From positions 140,983,426 through 141,047,425 of the forward strand of contig BSWB01000004.1 of the NCBI GenBank assembly GCA_033239125.1: 64,000 nucleotides of DNA, given 5' to 3'. Positions 1 through 10,374 of the stretch are shown piece after piece. Source of the DNA: Fagopyrum homotropicum. Its lineage: Eukaryota; Streptophyta; Magnoliopsida; Caryophyllales; Polygonaceae. The position numbers and the translations under genes are program-made. The notes below the pieces were generated by a model. That model searched no databases, was not told the DNA's origin, and saw only the letters and a list, made by a program, of their open reading frames with translations. How positions within the stretch are numbered: position 1 is the first letter of the stretch; each line of letters starts with the position of its first letter.

Positions 1-1159
1 ATCTTTGGTAAATGGTGAGCTTTCAAGTTTTGAGTTTGTTTTAAGTTTGGTTATTTGGTATGACATTTTGTATAAAATTAACTTGGTTAGTAAAAAGTTA
101 CAATCCAAAGACATGCTTCTTGATGTTGCCGTGGAAAACTTGGATGGATTAATTTCTTATTTTGAAAACTATAGGACGAATTGACTTGATTTGGCCATAG
201 ATGAAGCTAAAGAAATTGCTCTTGATTTAGAAATTGAGCCTATTTTTCCTATAAGACGTCATGCATGTAGAAAAAAACATTTTGATGAAATTCCAAACAT
301 GGAAAGGGAACAACAATCTCCTAAAGACACTTTCAAAAATGATTACTTTCTTATTTTGGTGGATATGACTCTTACTTAACTCAAAAGTAGATTTGAACAA
401 ATGAAAGCTTTTGAATCTATTATTGGCTTTTTATTTGATGCATCAAAGTTGGTTTATTTGGATGACGATAAGTTGAAGAAAAGATGTTTGAATCTTGAAG
501 ATGCTTTAAAATATGGTGACACTTCTGATATTTGTGGTAAGTCTTTGTATATGGAGTTGCAAATTTTACAAGAAATGTTACCAACAGAAGCTTATGAAAT
601 AGGTAAGCCATGGACATCCATCCAAATTATGGAGTATGCTAAGAGAATGGACATGTTTCCAACCGCTATAGTTGCTTATAGGATTTTATTGACTATACCA
701 GTGACGGTAGCATCCGCGGAAAGAAGTTTTTCTAAACTAAAGTTATTGAAGTCTTATTTGCGGACTACCATGACTCAAGATAGGTTGAATGGATTAGCAA
801 TTCTATCAATTGAAGGTCAAATATTGGAGTTTGTTGATTATGAAAAAATAATTGAGGATTTTGCTTCCAAAAATGCAAGACGGCATCATTTTAGATGATT
901 AGGAACATGTCTAGTCATGTATATCATAATTCGTTTTTGGTTTATTTTTAATTATATAAACAAGGTTTTGGTTTTATATCCCCCTGTTATTCAATATTTT
1001 TGTATTAATAAAATCGGCGTGGGGATGAGCCGCCCATTGGGTTCCAAACCCCCAAAAAAATGAGTATAACATTAATTTTAAATCGCTAAGTTAAATGTTA
1101 ACTAAGGGCACCCGAAAATAATATTGCCCAGGGCACAAAAAATACAAGGACCGGCCCTA
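1..1159 (+). mobile_element. hAT DNA transposon, 3' part
   Basis: The transposase remnant at 2-898 is followed by an AT-rich 3' region ending in GGACCGGCCCTA. Read on the other strand this is TAGGGCCGGTCC, close to the CAGGGCCGGTCC terminal repeats of plant hAT elements. The element's other end lies outside the window, so the 8-bp target duplication cannot be checked. Directly beyond the terminal repeat the sequence turns into a Mutator-like transposase on the opposite strand, so this hAT copy probably inserted into, or next to, that element. Confidence 0.75.
2..898 (+). pseudogene. hAT transposase C-terminal half (zinc-finger MYM/TTF-type), decayed
   Basis: One reading frame runs from the window edge to the stop at 896-898, broken by TGA at 182-184 and TAA at 377-379. 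The last part shows the hAT C-terminal dimerisation region: the segment VTVASAERSFSKLK, then a conserved LR-TMTQDRLNGLA-L-IE stretch. That region is diagnostic of plant hAT transposases related to ZMYM1-like proteins. An intact protein would bind the terminal repeats and catalyse cut-and-paste transposition in the nucleus. The two nonsense codons and the missing N-terminus (outside the window) make activity from this copy very unlikely. The C-terminal 165 codons from the ATG at 401 are open. Confidence 0.85.
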
Positions 1160-1905
1160 GTCCCACCCTCCGAAATTGTTTCTCCATCAATATTCCGGCA
1201 TATGTGTGTCCCTTCAACCGCTCGGGAAGTGTATGATTGTGCACTCCGTTTATAACATGCAACGTCCACTTCTCAGCCTCGCTTTGTACGCCCTCAAGCT
1301 CAAAACAAAATCCTTTCTTCTTCGATTTTTGTGCACGGCTAGAAGATGACTCAATATCAGGATCAACGTCTTTCTTCTTACGAGGGGCTCCAAAACGTTC
1401 GCATGTCAAACGAAACGTAACCAACCCCCATGAATTTCTCCACGACCTACTAGTAACCAACACCATGTTCATAGTTCCTCCCATGAATCGAGCCCAATCC
1501 CCCATCATCTCGCGATCTTGGAAAAAACCGCGAATTTCAAACATTCGCACATAATCAGTCCCTTCGTCACGAGAATAATTCGGAAGCTCTTAGTTCACAT
1601 AGAAAAAAAAACTATAAAATTTCTAGTTTTCGGTTTAATAATTTCAAAGAATAAAAACAATACATTATATACAACATTTTGCAAAACAATAATTTCAAAT
1701 AATAAAAACACGAATTATAACAAATGTTTCTAACATAAATTGCAACTATATCTAACGTAAACATACATTATATACAACATTTCTAGTTTTTCTATATTTT
1801 CGGTTATAAAGTACTTACCTCGAAATGTCGAAGAAACTCGTTTGCGTCACTAAATTTTGAATCGTCGAACGGAATCATCACCTCATCATCCTCGTGTGTT
1901 GACAT
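1160..1905 (-). pseudogene. Mutator-like (MULE) transposase N-terminus, truncated
   Basis: On the minus strand a putative first exon (1905 down to 1819) begins with an acidic MSTHEDDE-type N-terminus and ends at a good donor (GAG/GTAAGT). A second segment (about 1592 down to 1160) carries a FAR1/MuDR-like N-terminal region: a conserved FRLTCERFG block, a basic linker, a ...FELEGVQ... segment and WTLHVINGVHNH, followed by a LKGHTYAG-type motif. The frame is then lost where the hAT terminal repeat begins. The catalytic MULE domain is absent and would lie left of the hAT element, outside the window. The exon-intron model is inferred from splice consensus only. Confidence 0.6.
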
Positions 1906-2009
1906 TCTCGCAACTGTTCTCCAGAAGATGTTGTGTTGTTTTTTTTGAAGATGTTGTGAGCGTTTTTCACCTCTTCTATTACTATCTATATATAACCAAA
2001 GGAAATCAA

Positions 2010-2092
2010 TAACGTTTAAATTACAACGGTCACTTTTATAACGTTCAAATTACAACGTTCGGATTACAACGTTCGAATCTCAACGGTAAACA
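2010..2092. repeat. AACGTT-rich degenerate short repeat
   Basis: Several near-copies of an AACGTTcaaattacAACGTT-like unit follow one another immediately upstream of the Mutator-like transposase start. They could be subterminal repeats of the same element. No clear terminal inverted repeat was found to close that element. Confidence 0.4.
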
Positions 2093-2095
2093 AAT

Positions 2096-2146
2096 CCACG
2101 TAGGCAGGATGCGTGACCGTCACGGTCACGCATCCTGCGTACGTGG
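2096..2146. repeat. 51-nt near-perfect palindrome
   Basis: Two 25-nt arms flank a single central base at 2121. They differ at only one position pair (G at 2103 against G at 2139). The inner 17 bp of each arm match perfectly (GCAGGATGCGTGACCGT and its complement). It lies upstream of the MULE-like transposase, so it may be that element's subterminal region. Its perfection contrasts with the decay around it. Confidence 0.85.
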
Positions 2147-2199
2147 TGCGTATACGAAATCTTGCGCCGTGCGATTAATATCCCCCTTCTATTATGCTC

Positions 2200-2639
2200 G
2201 GTATATTATTCTGGTGTTGATTGAATATTTGTTTGATGAAATCTGATGAAAGGTGGGTTCATAAACTATTTGCGGGCAAACCGTTATTTTGGTGAAATTT
2301 AATTAATTAAAGATTAATTAATTAAATTAGGAATCTAGAAAACGCTATAAGCTATTTAAATCCAACGGAATGAATTTAATTGATGTTTGAAGCAATAAGT
2401 TTAATACGAGGAATATGATATTCTCGACAAGTGTTGTTGAAGACGGTAGACTAACTATAGCTTAGTTGCTTAGTGAGCGTATCTAGGTAAGTCTTCGGGC
2501 TTAATTAGCTTCGATCTATAGAAAATTGTGCCTGAGATATTTATATCTCATTGTGTTGAAATGTCTTGTTGTGTTTAAATGTGAATGTTGATATGTATTG
2601 AGATGTGTTATGTGTGAAGCATGCTTGATGTATTTTATG
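2200..2639. repeat. LTR-like sequence, left part (interrupted by LARD)
   Basis: This is non-coding AT-rich sequence ending at the ATGAG target duplication of the 2645-8466 element. The matching right part resumes at 8472. Together they resemble a long LTR of a plant Ty3/gypsy element, because the right part ends in CGGGTCGTTACA, a common LTR end. No partner LTR was found in the window, so the class is an inference. Confidence 0.4.
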
Positions 2640-2644
2640 ATGAG
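2640..2644. repeat. Target site duplication ATGAG (left)
   Basis: The pentamer ATGAG immediately precedes the TG that starts the LTR at 2645. It is repeated at 8467-8471 after the CA that ends the other LTR. This marks a genuine LTR-retrotransposon insertion with both ends in place. Confidence 0.85.
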
Positions 2645-4475
2645 TGTCACGCTAGAAATGTACGACACAAATCGAAGGCAAGAGTTCCAAGAACTCGTTC
2701 GCCCAAAACGTGCACAGACAAAGTCTTAAATTTATAACTCGATCTAAAATCCTAAACTACCTAGCGAAACCCGCAGTGTACGGATCGTTATGTAGAAAGG
2801 AAAGTATTCTGAGGTCGAACACAAGGACTGATGTGAAATCAAGTCATTCAATGATCATGTATAGTGCAAATATAAACTAAGAGATGAGAAAGGAATAAAG
2901 AAATGCAAAACACAATATTTTTTGTTGGTTTTGGGTGATCAAACAAGGATCACAAAATATGCAACATAAACAAGCAAGCAAACACACAAACACAAGGATA
3001 GGTGATAAGAGGTAAGAAATGCGGATTCTAGAGATTCGGAATTCCGATTATGGCAATGGACTCATGCATCTAAACATCAAAGGAAAGTTGCGGTTGTTCG
3101 GAGTTGGGTCTTTCTCTAATGGGAGCAATTACCGGGTAAGTCTCATGCTCCACTAGTCTCGCACCTAAGGTCCTATTACCGGGTAAGTCTCAAGGAACCT
3201 AAGGACGGAAATTCTACACAAACCGGCCACTACCTAAGGGTCAAACCCCTCCTTACCGGGTAAGTCTCGGAAAAGGTAAGTCTTAGGCAACGATCCTAGC
3301 ACACTCAATGCCATAGCGGCTTTTTTGGCTCACTACTACCTAGAGTTCATCATCTTATGTATCTAAGAGAGGAAATTACCGGGTAAGTCTCATTCCTCAA
3401 AAAGGTTGCTAACATTAGGTCAATCTAAGCTAGATTAGGCTCAACAGACACTAAGATTTCAACACATCTACATCCTAACATCTAGATTCATCAATACTAG
3501 TACAACAGAACAAAACCAAGGGTGGATCATGGAAACCACGGCCGTGGAAGCATGAAGAACAGGCCGTGATTTTATACTGAGTTAGGGTTTCGAACACAAA
3601 TTCATCCTAAGCTAACAAGCAAGTCCATACAATCATAGTCCAAAGCATAAACATCATTCCTTCTCCCTAGAATCACAACTACTTAGCCAATAATATTCAT
3701 TTCAAGATCAAACATCATTATACAAGCATGCATGTATTCCATGGCAAGAAAATGAAGATAATAACAATGAAGGAGAATGAACTAAGCTGAAATAGAAGGT
3801 TACAACAATCTTACAAAGCTTCAAGAGCAGCTCCAAGTCGGATCTTACAAGCTTCCACAAGAATCTCACTTAAAACCACTCAAACTCACTCTAGATCTTA
3901 AGATTGATAATGTTCTAATCTAATCTCCCCCAAGAACACCCACAAGGGGCTTGGAAGAGAGCAAAAAGAGGAAAGAGAGTCCTCTCAGCAGTCCCCAAGG
4001 CCAACCTGCAAAAGCAGCTCAAGTACTCCACCAAAGGAAAGCAAAGGTCGGGCAAAGAAATCGTGTGACAAGTGTCAAAGCTGTCCAGACAGAAACCACG
4101 GGCCAAAACCACGGGCGTGGAAATGCCAGATAGGCCGTGGTTTTGCCCAGGAAGCCTTCCTTGGATCACCAAGTCATGAATTGGTGCAAGACATGCACCA
4201 ATAAGGTCTTTTGTGTTCTCCTTTGCTCCTAGCTTGCTCCTTAAAGAGCCCGGATGTGTGCCACCACAAGGAGTGATCCTCAAATGTATCGATTAAGTCC
4301 AAAAGCTCCCCAAAATACCTACAAAACCGACAAAAGCTCGTGTAGATGTCTATTTCGACAATATGGATGAATTAAGCATAAACATCACGAACTAATGCGG
4401 AAACATGCATAAAAGGAAAGGAAAGGAAAACTATCTAAAAGAGTGCCTAAACTAGTGTCATAAATCATGTCATCA
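2645..4475 (-). repeat. LARD 3' LTR (full length)
   Basis: This LTR of 1831 bp starts TGTCACGC and ends CATGTCATCA. It carries four copies of the TTACCGGGTAAGTCTC motif (3129, 3176, 3253, 3376) and CCACGG-type palindromes at 3536 and 4109. The partner LTR at 7536 lacks an internal stretch of about 900 bp corresponding to roughly 2850-3735. Confidence 0.85.
3129..3391 (-). promoter_or_regulatory. Four iterated GAGACTTACCCGGTAA motifs in LTR
   Basis: The 16-mer TTACCGGGTAAGTCTC (element sense GAGACTTACCCGGTAA) occurs at 3129-3144, 3176-3191, 3253-3268 and 3376-3391, with unrelated spacers. The same motif, also in four copies, is found in the LTRs of the Athila-like element (52874-53132). The function is unknown. 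Confidence 0.7.
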
Positions 4476-4513
4476 AAATACCCCATACTTGCCACTTGCT
4501 TGTCCCCAAGCAA
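4476..4513 (-). promoter_or_regulatory. LARD polypurine tract and adjacent stem-loop
   Basis: In element sense, AAGTATGGGGTATTT directly abuts the 3' LTR and is the probable plus-strand primer. Just upstream of it lies the hairpin TTGCTTGGGGACAAGCAA (4496-4513). An identical hairpin stands before the polypurine tract of the Athila-like element. Confidence 0.7.
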
Positions 4514-4964
4514 GGTCCAACTATAGGCTACGAGATGGCATGATTTATGAATGTGTGAAAACAGAAAATCTTTTTGGAATTGTGCTTCTAAAGATGGATC
4601 ACCTTCATAGTCACGTTTCATGGCAATGGACAAGCAATCATGTATTAAATGAATGAAGGCACGGAAAGACAATCATACTTAACTCGAAAGCATGCATGAA
4701 AGGTAAAAATGATGAAGTCAAGATGATCATGAGAATATCCAATCTAGATCACCAAGTCATACACATATGCAAATAGGTCACAAGGACTTAGGAAAGAAGA
4801 GGCTAAGAAACGTGATGATAAGGTGGGAATATTCTAAGTTCATGTGGTGCAAATCCGGGAAAGGAACTAAACAACCACAACTTCACATTTATACTTCATC
4901 CACCAAAGTGTATTTTTCTCCTTCTTTTCTTTCTTTTCTTTTGCTTTTTCATTTTCTTTGACTT

Positions 4965-5150
4965 ATTTTTGAGACAATGACATTGGTGTACAAAAGCCGA
5001 AACCTTGGTGATTAGCGGACCTCGGTATTTTTCCGAGGTGCCTCACACCGGGCACACATACCAAGGCTTGTTAAGACATTCGGTTTATCCGACTTTGGCA
5101 AGACACAAATACCCGATTATGTGAATGGTGTCGAGTTACTCGTCATCAAA
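4965..5150 (-). other. Conserved 3' untranslated region shared with the Athila-like element
   Basis: In element sense this stretch runs from GATGACGAGTAACTCG through a TTGTGTCTTGCCAAAGTCGG core to a GGCTTTTGTACACC segment. It aligns by eye with 60507-60690 in the Athila-like element. The coding parts of the two elements are otherwise unrelated here. Confidence 0.7.
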
Positions 5151-6178
5151 ACAAAAGTCCCGAAACCTATATTTTTTTTCCTACACTTTTCACAACACAT
5201 TTCAACAACTTCATTTGCAACATTCATACACCAACTTCACCACCCCATACTTGCTTTTCACACACAACACACTAGCTTGCTCCTATTCCCGGATGGGTCA
5301 AAAGAGGTTCAAATTTTTAATCAAGTGAGTTGTTCAAACAACATGATCAAGATGAGAAGAAGAGAGATGAATTGCCTTGATCATTCCTAGATGATGTGTA
5401 AGAACTAGCATGCAATTTCGACTATCAATTCTCAATCCAATCAAGGCAAACATCATCATCACAATTCATGCGTAGGATTCAAAAGAAGTATTTCAAGTCC
5501 ACATATGTATAAATCCATTCAACACACAAGGCCATCCATAGTCAATTCACAAAACAAACTCATCATAAGGGTCATATCCAAACCTAGAAGCACAAATTTT
5601 TTTAAAATTTTTTCGATTTTTTGGAATTTTTGAGATATATACGTACAATGCAAAACATGAAACGAAACGTGTGACAATAAAACAAAACTATCCTAGATGC
5701 GATCATGCCATGCTAAGAATCATGAAAACCCCACCCCATACTTAAAAACACATTGTCCCCCATGTGCAAATCAAGTAAAGAAGAGTGAAAGAAGTCTTCA
5801 CAATGTAAAAATGTAGTGTGTTTCGGTATTTTGGTTCACTAATGTTGAGTGGTGGTGCGGATGATCGATCAAGCATGGTAGAGAGCTCTTCATATTCATT
5901 CCGGCATCGAGACCCGCGCCAAGGTGTATGCGAGATGGGAGCTCTTCCACCCCTCAAAGACACCTTATGCCATCCAAGTCTCACGTCCGCTCCACCCATG
6001 GTTGAAAACGGGATCATCATCATCAACTCGCCTTGAAAGGCTTCCTTATTACCTAAAACACAAACACACAAAAACAAAAGCAAAAACGAATGAGAAAGGG
6101 AAAGAGTTGTTACCCTTGGGTTGCCTCCTAAGAAGCGCTTCTTTTAGGTCATTAGCTTGACCAAACTCCGTGGATGTG

Positions 6179-7408
6179 TCAATCCACCTTAAACACCATG
6201 GTTTGCTTGAGAAGTCCAAGCAACCATCGCTTTCCGGCATCCATGATGACAAGCACGGGCCACTTGATGCCCAAATATACCTTAAGTTCTCTCTTCACCG
6301 GCGAGCAGTAGACTCCTTCATCACCGCTTCCTTGATGATAGTATGGAGTTCCAACCATAGGTGCCACCCCATACTTAGACAATTGGTACTCCGCGATCAC
6401 ACCGGTGAAATGCTTGCCATCCTCATCCTCTATGATCCGAAGAAAGCCGACGCTTGGAAAGAATTCTTCATTGAAGTGCTTCATAACCATCATGGATCCA
6501 TCATGCTTGCCTCCTTCATTTAACATGGGAGACTTCTTAGGAAAGGGACTTCAATCTTCTTGTGTACTCCGGGAAAGCAAGAAAAGATTGGAAGGAGTTG
6601 AAGTCAACTTAGAGCTCTCTGCACAAATCCACGGGCAAAAATCAGAAATCACGGGCGTGGTTTGGTCAAGTAGGTCGTGGTTCTGGCAGAATTTGGCTAC
6701 GACATGGTTTTCCACGGACAGAAAATAAGAAACCACGGGCGTGGTTTGGCCCTCTAGGCCGTAGTTCTGCTAGTTCTCTTCCTCTCTCGTGAGCTCTTCA
6801 AGTGTGGTTCCGGGGTTGATGGCAAGGATGCCCAGGGGTGAGAGTACTTCATTGCACTCCTCCAAAGGTGAAGGAGGTGGAGGTAAGCCTTGAAGGATGG
6901 TATGATCTCTTAGCATAAGAGCATGCCTAATCTCCTCAATCTCCCTCATTTGTTCTTCTCTCTCGAAATTCAATCTTCTTGCATCCTCCAAGGCCAAATC
7001 CTTTAGCTACAATTGCTCCCGAGCTTCATTCAACTCTTCTTCAAGGTCTCTAATGGTCATAGTTGAATCGGGCACTTCTTGGATCTCCTCATGGTGCACC
7101 TCCTCTTGTCGAAATACTTCCGCCTCAAGCACCATGTGGGCAATTGAAAGGGAAGCAAGGTTACTCTATAGATCATCCATCTTCGTCAATATTTCTTCTA
7201 GCATTGATTCCAATCGATTTTCATGAAGTTGATGGTGAGTTTCCTCATGAGGAAATGTAGTCATGTGAGCTTGATCATGGAACTCATGATAGGCATTAAA
7301 CTCCTCCCAATACTCAAACTCATCATGGAGAGGTCCTAGATCTTGGCATTTCATCCATCCCTCATACTCCATGTTGTCAAGGTCGTCTTGGAAGTACAAT
7401 CCGTCCAT
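6179..7408 (-). pseudogene. Unrecognised LARD reading frame, coiled-coil-rich, with nonsense codons
   Basis: One minus-strand frame stays readable for about 410 codons from an ATG at 7408, with only a few stops (TAG at 7163-7165 and near 7010, then stops at about 6768 and 6549). The N-terminal part is acidic and aromatic (MDGLYFQDDLDNMEYEGW). The middle is a Glu/Arg-rich coiled coil containing REREEQMREIEEIRHALMLR-like residues. The C-terminal part includes KYGVAPMVGTPYYH and KRWLLGLLKQTMVFKVD. I recognise no enzymatic domain. It may derive from a gag-like protein of the Athila group, because it is the only frame in the element. Two of the stops are one step from CAG codons. Confidence 0.5.
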
Positions 7409-7510
7409 GGCAAACATGAAAAGGCAAAGACAAAAACAACACAAGATCAAAAGTAACAAGAAAGATAAACACTATGAACAATCAAAATCAAATGACTTAA
7501 ACTAGACCTA

Positions 7511-7529
7511 GTCCCCGGCAACGGCGCCA
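7511..7529 (-). promoter_or_regulatory. Primer-binding site, tRNA-Asp(GTC)
   Basis: In element sense the sequence is TGGCGCCGTTGCCGGGGAC, six bases after the 5' LTR. It is complementary to the 3' end of plant tRNA-Asp(GTC), the primer typical of Athila-group elements. It fixes the element's direction. Confidence 0.85.
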
Positions 7530-7535
7530 AAAACT

Positions 7536-8466
7536 TGTCACGCTAGAAATGTACGACACAAATCCAAGGCAAGAGTGCCAAGAACTCATTCGCCCAAAAC
7601 GTGCACACACAAAGTCTTAAATTTATAACTCGATCTAAAATCCTAAACTACCTAGCGAAACCCACAGTGTACGGATTGTTATGTAGGAATGAAAGTATTC
7701 CGAGGTCGAACAGAAGGACTGAGGTGAAATCAAGTCATTCCATGGCAAGAAAATGAAGATAATAACAATGAAGGAGAATGAACTAAGCTGAAATAGAAGG
7801 TTACAACAATCTTACAAAGCTTCAAGAGCAGCTCCAAGTCGGATCTTACAAGCTTCCACAAGAATCTCACTTAAAACCACTCAAACTCACTCTAGATCTT
7901 AAGATTGATAATGTTCTAATCCCCCCCAAGAACACCCACAAGGAGATTGAAAGAGAACAAAAAGAGGAAAGAGAGTCCTCTCAGCAGTCCCCAAGGCCAG
8001 CCTGCAAAAGCAGCTCAAGTACTCCACCAAAGGAAAGCAAAGGCCGGGCAAATGAATCGTGTGACAAGTGTCAAAGCTGTCCAGACAGAAACCACGGGCC
8101 AAAACCACGGGCGTGGAAATGCTAGATAGGCCATAGTTTTGCCCATGAAGCCTTCCTTGGATCACCAAGTCATGAATTGGTGCAAGGCATGCACCAATAA
8201 GGTCTTTTGTGTTCTCCTTTGCTCCTAGCTTGCTCCGTAAAGAGTCCGGATGTGTGCCACCACAAGGAATGATCCTCGAATGTATCGATTAAGTCCAAAA
8301 GCTCCCCATAATACCTACAAAACTGACAAAAGCTCGTGTAGACGTCTATTTCGACAATATGGATGAATTAAGCGTAAACGTCACGAACTAATGCGGAAAC
8401 ATGCATGAAAAGAAAGGAAAACTATCTAAAAGAGTGCCTAAACTAGTGTTATAAATCATGTCATCA
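7536..8466 (-). repeat. LARD 5' LTR with an internal deletion of about 900 bp
   Basis: This LTR of 931 bp matches both ends of the 1831-bp partner. The deletion joins CAAGTCATTC to CATGGCAAG, with ATTC present at both breakpoints in the intact LTR, so it looks like a short-repeat deletion. It removes all four TTACCGGGTAAGTCTC motifs. The 5' LTR should carry the promoter, so the deletion postdates insertion. Confidence 0.85.
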
Positions 8467-8471
8467 ATGAG
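8467..8471. repeat. Target site duplication ATGAG (right)
   Basis: Second copy of the ATGAG pentamer flanking the LARD element. Confidence 0.85.
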
Positions 8472-9627
8472 AATGATGTTTATGACGTGTAATGCATGCT
8501 TAAATGTTATTATGATTATTATTATGTCATGGTTATGAGAAATGGTCAAATGAACATGTGTTAGCCTATTGAGGTGTGCTATTGAATGACATGATAAGTT
8601 TGTTGGAGCATGGTAATGTATGACATGGTAAGCCTGTTGAGGCGTGTGACATGATGATGATCTATAAAGGTCAAGAGTATGTAAAAATGTATAAGACTCT
8701 GAGCTAAACCATTAGCTAGGTAGCTAGCTATTATAGTGAATTTCGGAGCTCGGTCAAGCCCGGATCACTTGCACTTATTTAAGAATGACACCGAGTCTGA
8801 TGATTTTCCAGGCTCGGGTCGAACACCTAATTAAAAGGGTAAATGGTTGCATTAACATGAATGAAAAAATGTTTTCATGTGGTTAGGGGTTGAGACCATA
8901 GCCCGTCACGAGAAATCCGGGCCCGTAGACTTGATAAGTCTAGCTACGACCTAAGAGCAGATGTCTGAAATAACCTAATTTATGCGGTGGTGATCTCACA
9001 CCAAAGCCAAAACCGTATAAGCAATGATTCCGGATTTGGTCCGGGATCGCTAATTGTAAATTTCATATTACATTCGTGTGCATCATTCACAAAAGCATGA
9101 TATCATCTCATGAGCATGATATATGGTATTTGAATACATGTGTTGTGTTATGATATGTTGATATAATCTCTCGTGGATAGATTATGATCGGTAGCTAATG
9201 GTTTTAAACTGAATCTTTTTAGGTAATGCCAACCATAGGAACGCTTCAAGGATGTTAGTTGTAGGATGTGGACAACCGGGGCAATGTTAACCCAAGGGTT
9301 GGTTGAACTTACTTTTTAAACTAACCGCTTGCAAGCGAGTCTTTTGTTGTTTGTGTGCAACTATGTACACATGTTGATTTCGGGATGAAGTTTGAAATTA
9401 TTGTTCAGGTTTCATGTTTTGAAGTGTCGTTTTGGGATATACATACTAACTACATGCAATGTTATGTAAATGTTTTCTAAATGTCACGTTGGATATTGTC
9501 ATTATTTCTTCGTGCTTCATGTTGCAAGGTCCTATTTGTGAAATTGTTGTCAGACTAACTAATGGGACCCACTGTGTGGTCTTTAGTCTAGTGACGTCTT
9601 GTGTTACTTAAAACTCGGGTCGTTACA
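8472..9627. repeat. LTR-like sequence, right part
   Basis: This non-coding stretch continues the sequence broken at 2639. It ends in AACTCGGGTCGTTACA, which resembles the 3' end of long Ty3/gypsy LTRs. No coding frame of note was seen. It may be a solo LTR, but its start and its own duplication were not identified. Confidence 0.4.
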
Positions 9628-10374
9628 ATAATACAAAATCTCGGCGGTTTGCTATTGTTGCAAATTTTCGAGAAATGTTTGAGGCAAAATCTGAAGAATT
9701 CAAGTGCACCCCGTGCAAGAGTATATCTAGAGAATAAGTTATATACCATCCTTGACCTAGTTACGAGCCTTAGTCGACCACAAACATAGATCTCGCCCTA
9801 ACTGAGATAATCTCGGCCAAGATTTCTTAATTTTGACCAAGATTTGCCTCAGTTGAGATCGAAACCAAACTCGACTATCTTTGTCTCCAACTGCGCAGGT
9901 TCAAGATATGGAATTCTCTCATCTTAATCTCTTGTGTGCCTTTTTCTAGCCTCTTTCTACTCTAAACACTTGAGTCATTTTTTTTGGTGTGTTAGTTAGT
10001 AGCTATACTTTCTATCATACTACTGTGTCTACTCGTAATATTCATTCTACTTTGTCTTTTATGTGAAGTGACTTCCAACCGGAGTTCCTTAACTATCTCC
10101 CAACACAAGAACCTTTTACCGACTACTTGAGTCATCCAAGGAGTTCTAGTTGAGACCAAGACATTGACTTTAAAGGAGTATTAATCCATCCAAGGCAATT
10201 ACATCAAATTAGGTTGTGATATCACAATAGAGTGTGAGTGTCAGAGCAAACAAGTAAGGCATTTTCGTTTTCACTAAAATCACAAGTTTGTTGCCACTTT
10301 GCGTGTTTGTGTAAATGTCATGAAGGAATAGTCCAAGGGAATCACAAAAGAGTGACTCTTCAAGTCCGAAAGCC

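Larger units (their letters stand above)
2645..8466 (-). mobile_element. Non-autonomous Athila-related LTR retrotransposon (LARD)
   Basis: The two LTRs begin TGTCACGC and end ATCATGTCATCA, and the element is flanked by the perfect 5-bp duplication ATGAG. The primer-binding site complementary to tRNA-Asp and the polypurine tract both show that the element reads on the minus strand. The interior of about 3 kb carries only a broken, coiled-coil-rich reading frame. No protease, reverse transcriptase, RNase H or integrase signature was seen, so mobility would have needed enzymes in trans. The 3' untranslated region resembles that of the Athila-like element at 51722-62857, which links it to that lineage. 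Confidence 0.85.

Noticed and set aside
7511..7529. Possible tRNA-Asp gene fragments (also at 31934, 37587, 43112, 53482)
   Set aside because: Only the last 17-19 bases of tRNA-Asp match, always directly beside an LTR. These are primer-binding sites.
2200..9627. Left and right LTR-like parts as the 5' LTR of the chromovirus at 9628
   Set aside because: No primer-binding site follows 9627 and no matching 3' LTR exists, so the link is unsupported.
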